A DNA stretch of 64,000 bases, taken from contig NZ_CABVLY010000006.1 of assembly GCF_902498995.1 (NCBI RefSeq), positions 1 through 64,000 on the forward strand, written 5' to 3'. The DNA comes from Burkholderia anthina. GTDB taxonomy: Bacteria > Pseudomonadota > Gammaproteobacteria > Burkholderiales > Burkholderiaceae. Positions 62,475-64,000 of the stretch are shown here, one piece after another. The translations under genes were made by a program, and so were the position numbers. Below the pieces are notes generated by a model. It saw nothing but the letters and a program-made list of their open reading frames with translations, searched no databases and was not told the origin of the DNA. The first letter of the stretch is position 1, and each line of letters opens with the position of its first letter.

Positions 62475-62891
62475 TCAAGCTGCCCAGTCTTCGACGGACA
62501 ACCCCGCGACGCGACTCAATTCACGACCGTTATTCGTCACGAGCACCGCGCCGGCGGCAATGGCATGGCCGGCGATCGACGCATCGTTTGCGCCGATCGG
62601 CGTGCCGCGGGCCGCGAGATCGGCTCGAATCGCTGTCGTTGCATCAACTGCGGCCGTATCCCACGACAGCACGCCATCCAGCCGTGCGACGAAGGCCGTC
62701 ACGAGTGCCGCATGCTTTGGCGACGCCTTCTTGCCCACAGCGCCGAATCGCATTTCGGCATAGGTGATCGCCGACACAACGATCCGGTGCTGCGCATTGA
62801 CGCACGACTGCAGCCGGGACAACACCACGGGCGGCCGCTCGCGCATGATGAACGAGCAGATGTTCGTATCGAGCATATAGAGCGTCGTCAC
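62475..62891 (-). CDS. vapC: VapC-type PIN-domain toxin
   Basis: A 138-residue PIN-domain ribonuclease toxin. The acidic active-site residues are visible: Asp8 in YMLDTNICSFIM, Glu in SAITYAEMRFG, Asp in LSWDTAAVDATTA, and Asp in IGANDASIAGHAIA, with VTNNGREL after. VapC proteins cut initiator tRNA or rRNA. The start overlaps the vapB stop (ATGA). It is convergent with the type IV toxin gene, 44 bp away. Confidence 0.93.
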   Translation of the reverse strand: MTTLYMLDTNICSFIMRERPPVVLSRLQSCVNAQHRIVVSAITYAEMRFGAVGKKASPKHAALVTAFVARLDGVLSWDTAAVDATTAIRADLAARGTPIGANDASIAGHAIAAGAVLVTNNGRELSRVAGLSVEDWAA

Positions 62892-63154
62892 TGGCTCGCC
62901 TCCGTCGATGCATCGTCATCGGTGCCGGACAGGTCGAAACGGCCGGTTTCGACGACGGCCGGGCGCTCGACGAGGAAATCGGAATCAGCCAGCGGTTCGC
63001 TCGCGAATGACAGCCACGTCGGTCGTACCGGACGCAGCAGCAGCGTATCGCCCTCACGGCGGATCTCGAGCTCGGTCACACCCTCGAATTCCATGTCCTT
63101 CGGGATGCGGATTGCCTGGTTACGGGCGTTCTTGAAAATGGAAACGGTGCGCAT
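62888..63154 (-). CDS. vapB: VapB-type antitoxin (AbrB/SpoVT fold)
   Basis: An 88-residue antitoxin with the swapped-hairpin DNA-binding N-terminus: TVSIFKNARNQAIRIPKDME, then VTELEIRREGDTLLLRPVRP, and an acidic C-terminal tail for toxin binding. ATG 63154 follows GGAGTGGCTC. Upstream is a perfect 16-bp palindrome (63192-63207), the likely autoregulatory site. Confidence 0.92.
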   Translation of the reverse strand: MRTVSIFKNARNQAIRIPKDMEFEGVTELEIRREGDTLLLRPVRPTWLSFASEPLADSDFLVERPAVVETGRFDLSGTDDDASTEASQ

Positions 63155-63191
63155 GAGCCACTCCACTGGCGTTCGATGCGTCCATTCTAGG

Positions 63192-63207
63192 CATATGCCG
63201 GCATATG
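63192..63207. promoter_or_regulatory. Candidate VapB operator
   Basis: CATATGCCGGCATATG, a perfect 16-bp palindrome 37 bp upstream of the vapB start. Confidence 0.65.
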
Positions 63208-63406
63208 TCAACGTTGGGGGGCGCGGACCGGGAAGCGTGTCCCACGCCGTGGCGAGTGTGCTGGCCATATCGTCACGACCTGTCGTGGATGAGAGGGAAA
63301 TCCATTCTTCCTCATGCAGCCCGGCTGATCCATATCCCGAACGGCCGATGCCCCACCCCGCCAGACCGCGCGACACGTCACCCTGTCGCCTCGCGCCCCC
63401 GCCCAG

Positions 63407-64000
63407 TCACGGCAACCGGAAAGTGTCGAAGAACGTTTCGCGCTCCATCACGGTCAGCGCCGCGCGCTTGTGCGGAAAATCGAACTCCTTCAGCGTGTAG
63501 AACCCGAGCCGGTGCATGTATGCGATATGCCGGACGTGATCGATCCGCGGCTCGCCCACGAGCCGCTGCGTGCGCGGTTCGTCGACGAACATGTAATGCA
63601 GCACCCCGCTCCACCATGCATGCAGCTTGCCCGCGCTCTGGAACCGCGAGTCGCCGATCAGCAGGTGCAGCCCGCGATCGTAGTCGTGCGCATCGTAGAA
63701 CGGCGCGAGACGATCCTCCTTCGCCCAGTAGAACTCGAAATAGCCGAACGGCGTGTCGTCGAAATAGCCGATCATCGGATGCATGTGCGGATCGGCGAGC
63801 CGCTCCGTCAGATACGCGGCGTGCTCGTCGCGCGTGCCGCGCTGATCCCAGAAGTGCGCGACGCGATCGAGGTTCATCCAGTCGCTGAAAAGCTGCGCAT
63901 GCGTGTCGACGTCGACGGTGCGCAGGCTGAACGTCATCCCGACCTGCGGCATGTAGCGCGCATAGATCTCGCCGGCCGGCGACGGCGGCCGCACCGGATG
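63407..64000 (-). CDS. Siderophore-type N-acetyltransferase (IucB/RhbD/AlcB-like), cut by window edge
   Basis: The C-terminal 197 residues or so of an acyltransferase of the siderophore-biosynthesis GNAT group: PAGEIYARYMPQVGMTFSLR, then FSDWMNLDRVAHFWDQRGT, HPMIGYFDDTPFGYFEFYW, and RLVGEPRIDHVRHIAYMHRL followed by GFYTLKEFDFPHKRA. These enzymes acylate hydroxylamine groups of ornithine or lysine during hydroxamate siderophore assembly. The coding frame is open to the right edge, so the true start lies outside the window. No other siderophore gene is visible here. Confidence 0.88.
   Translation of the reverse strand, partial: HPVRPPSPAGEIYARYMPQVGMTFSLRTVDVDTHAQLFSDWMNLDRVAHFWDQRGTRDEHAAYLTERLADPHMHPMIGYFDDTPFGYFEFYWAKEDRLAPFYDAHDYDRGLHLLIGDSRFQSAGKLHAWWSGVLHYMFVDEPRTQRLVGEPRIDHVRHIAYMHRLGFYTLKEFDFPHKRAALTVMERETFFDTFRLP

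Overview
The window looks like a piece of a high-GC betaproteobacterial chromosome, most likely Burkholderia and probably the B. cepacia complex. This is inferred from the base composition (about two thirds GC by eye), three DUF4148 secreted proteins, an Ohr/OhrR pair, many LysR regulators and MFS pumps, and the style of the cobalamin genes. No rRNA, tRNA, CRISPR array or intact insertion sequence was seen. The only mobile-element trace is a decayed transposase fragment at the left edge.

Layout. 1-4.3 kb: a transposase relic, then an FMN-dependent alpha-hydroxy-acid dehydrogenase, a divergent LysR regulator and an MHS-type permease. A shared 30-bp motif upstream of the regulator and the permease ties them together. 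4.4-7.3 kb: an organic-peroxide module (ohr, two tandem DUF4148 genes, a GNAT enzyme, ohrR) with four related operator-like boxes. 7.3-12.8 kb: a GFA protein, a nitronate monooxygenase, two overlapping MFS genes and a LysR gene. 13-22 kb: an SGNH hydrolase followed by a 10 x 8-bp tandem repeat, an MFS carrier, a LysR gene, and a leftward catabolic operon (CoA-transferase, HMG-CoA-lyase-like enzyme, VOC protein, alpha/beta hydrolase), with a divergent 2-hydroxyacid dehydrogenase. 22-31 kb: small secreted proteins, a four-gene ABC importer, a glutathione transferase, and a MarR/NimT-type MFS pair with tandem operators.

31-39.9 kb and 47.4-58.3 kb hold most of a cobalamin (B12) pathway in two blocks. 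Block one is cobM-cobK-cbiD-cobL facing a riboswitch-led cobG-cobH-cobI-cbiG/cobJ. Block two has two back-to-back cobalamin riboswitches. One drives cobW-cobN-chlD leftward and the other drives cobA-cobE-cobO-cobB rightward. Together these cover uroporphyrinogen III methylation, the corrin methylations and ring contraction, cobalt insertion, adenosylation and a,c-diamide synthesis. The set mixes oxygen-dependent enzymes (CobG, CobN) with CbiD and CbiG, which are typical of the anaerobic route. Between the blocks (39.9-47.3 kb) lie an IclR-controlled CoA-transferase/CitMHS/acyl-CoA dehydrogenase operon, a NUDIX gene, a frameshifted tyrosine phosphatase and small conserved genes. 58.3-63.2 kb carries three toxin-antitoxin modules (ParDE, AbiE-like type IV, VapBC) around an M20 amidohydrolase. 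The right edge cuts a siderophore-type acetyltransferase.

The most interesting signal is at 48,013-48,073, in the cobalt chelatase gene downstream of cobN. The AAA+ ATPase frame runs through a slippery A7 run and stops one codon later. The VWA frame continues exactly one base back (-1). A perfect 9-bp stem with an inner 7-bp stem begins 6 nt after the slippery run. This has the architecture of programmed -1 ribosomal frameshifting, which would make a short ATPase subunit and a long ATPase-VWA subunit from one chlD-like gene.
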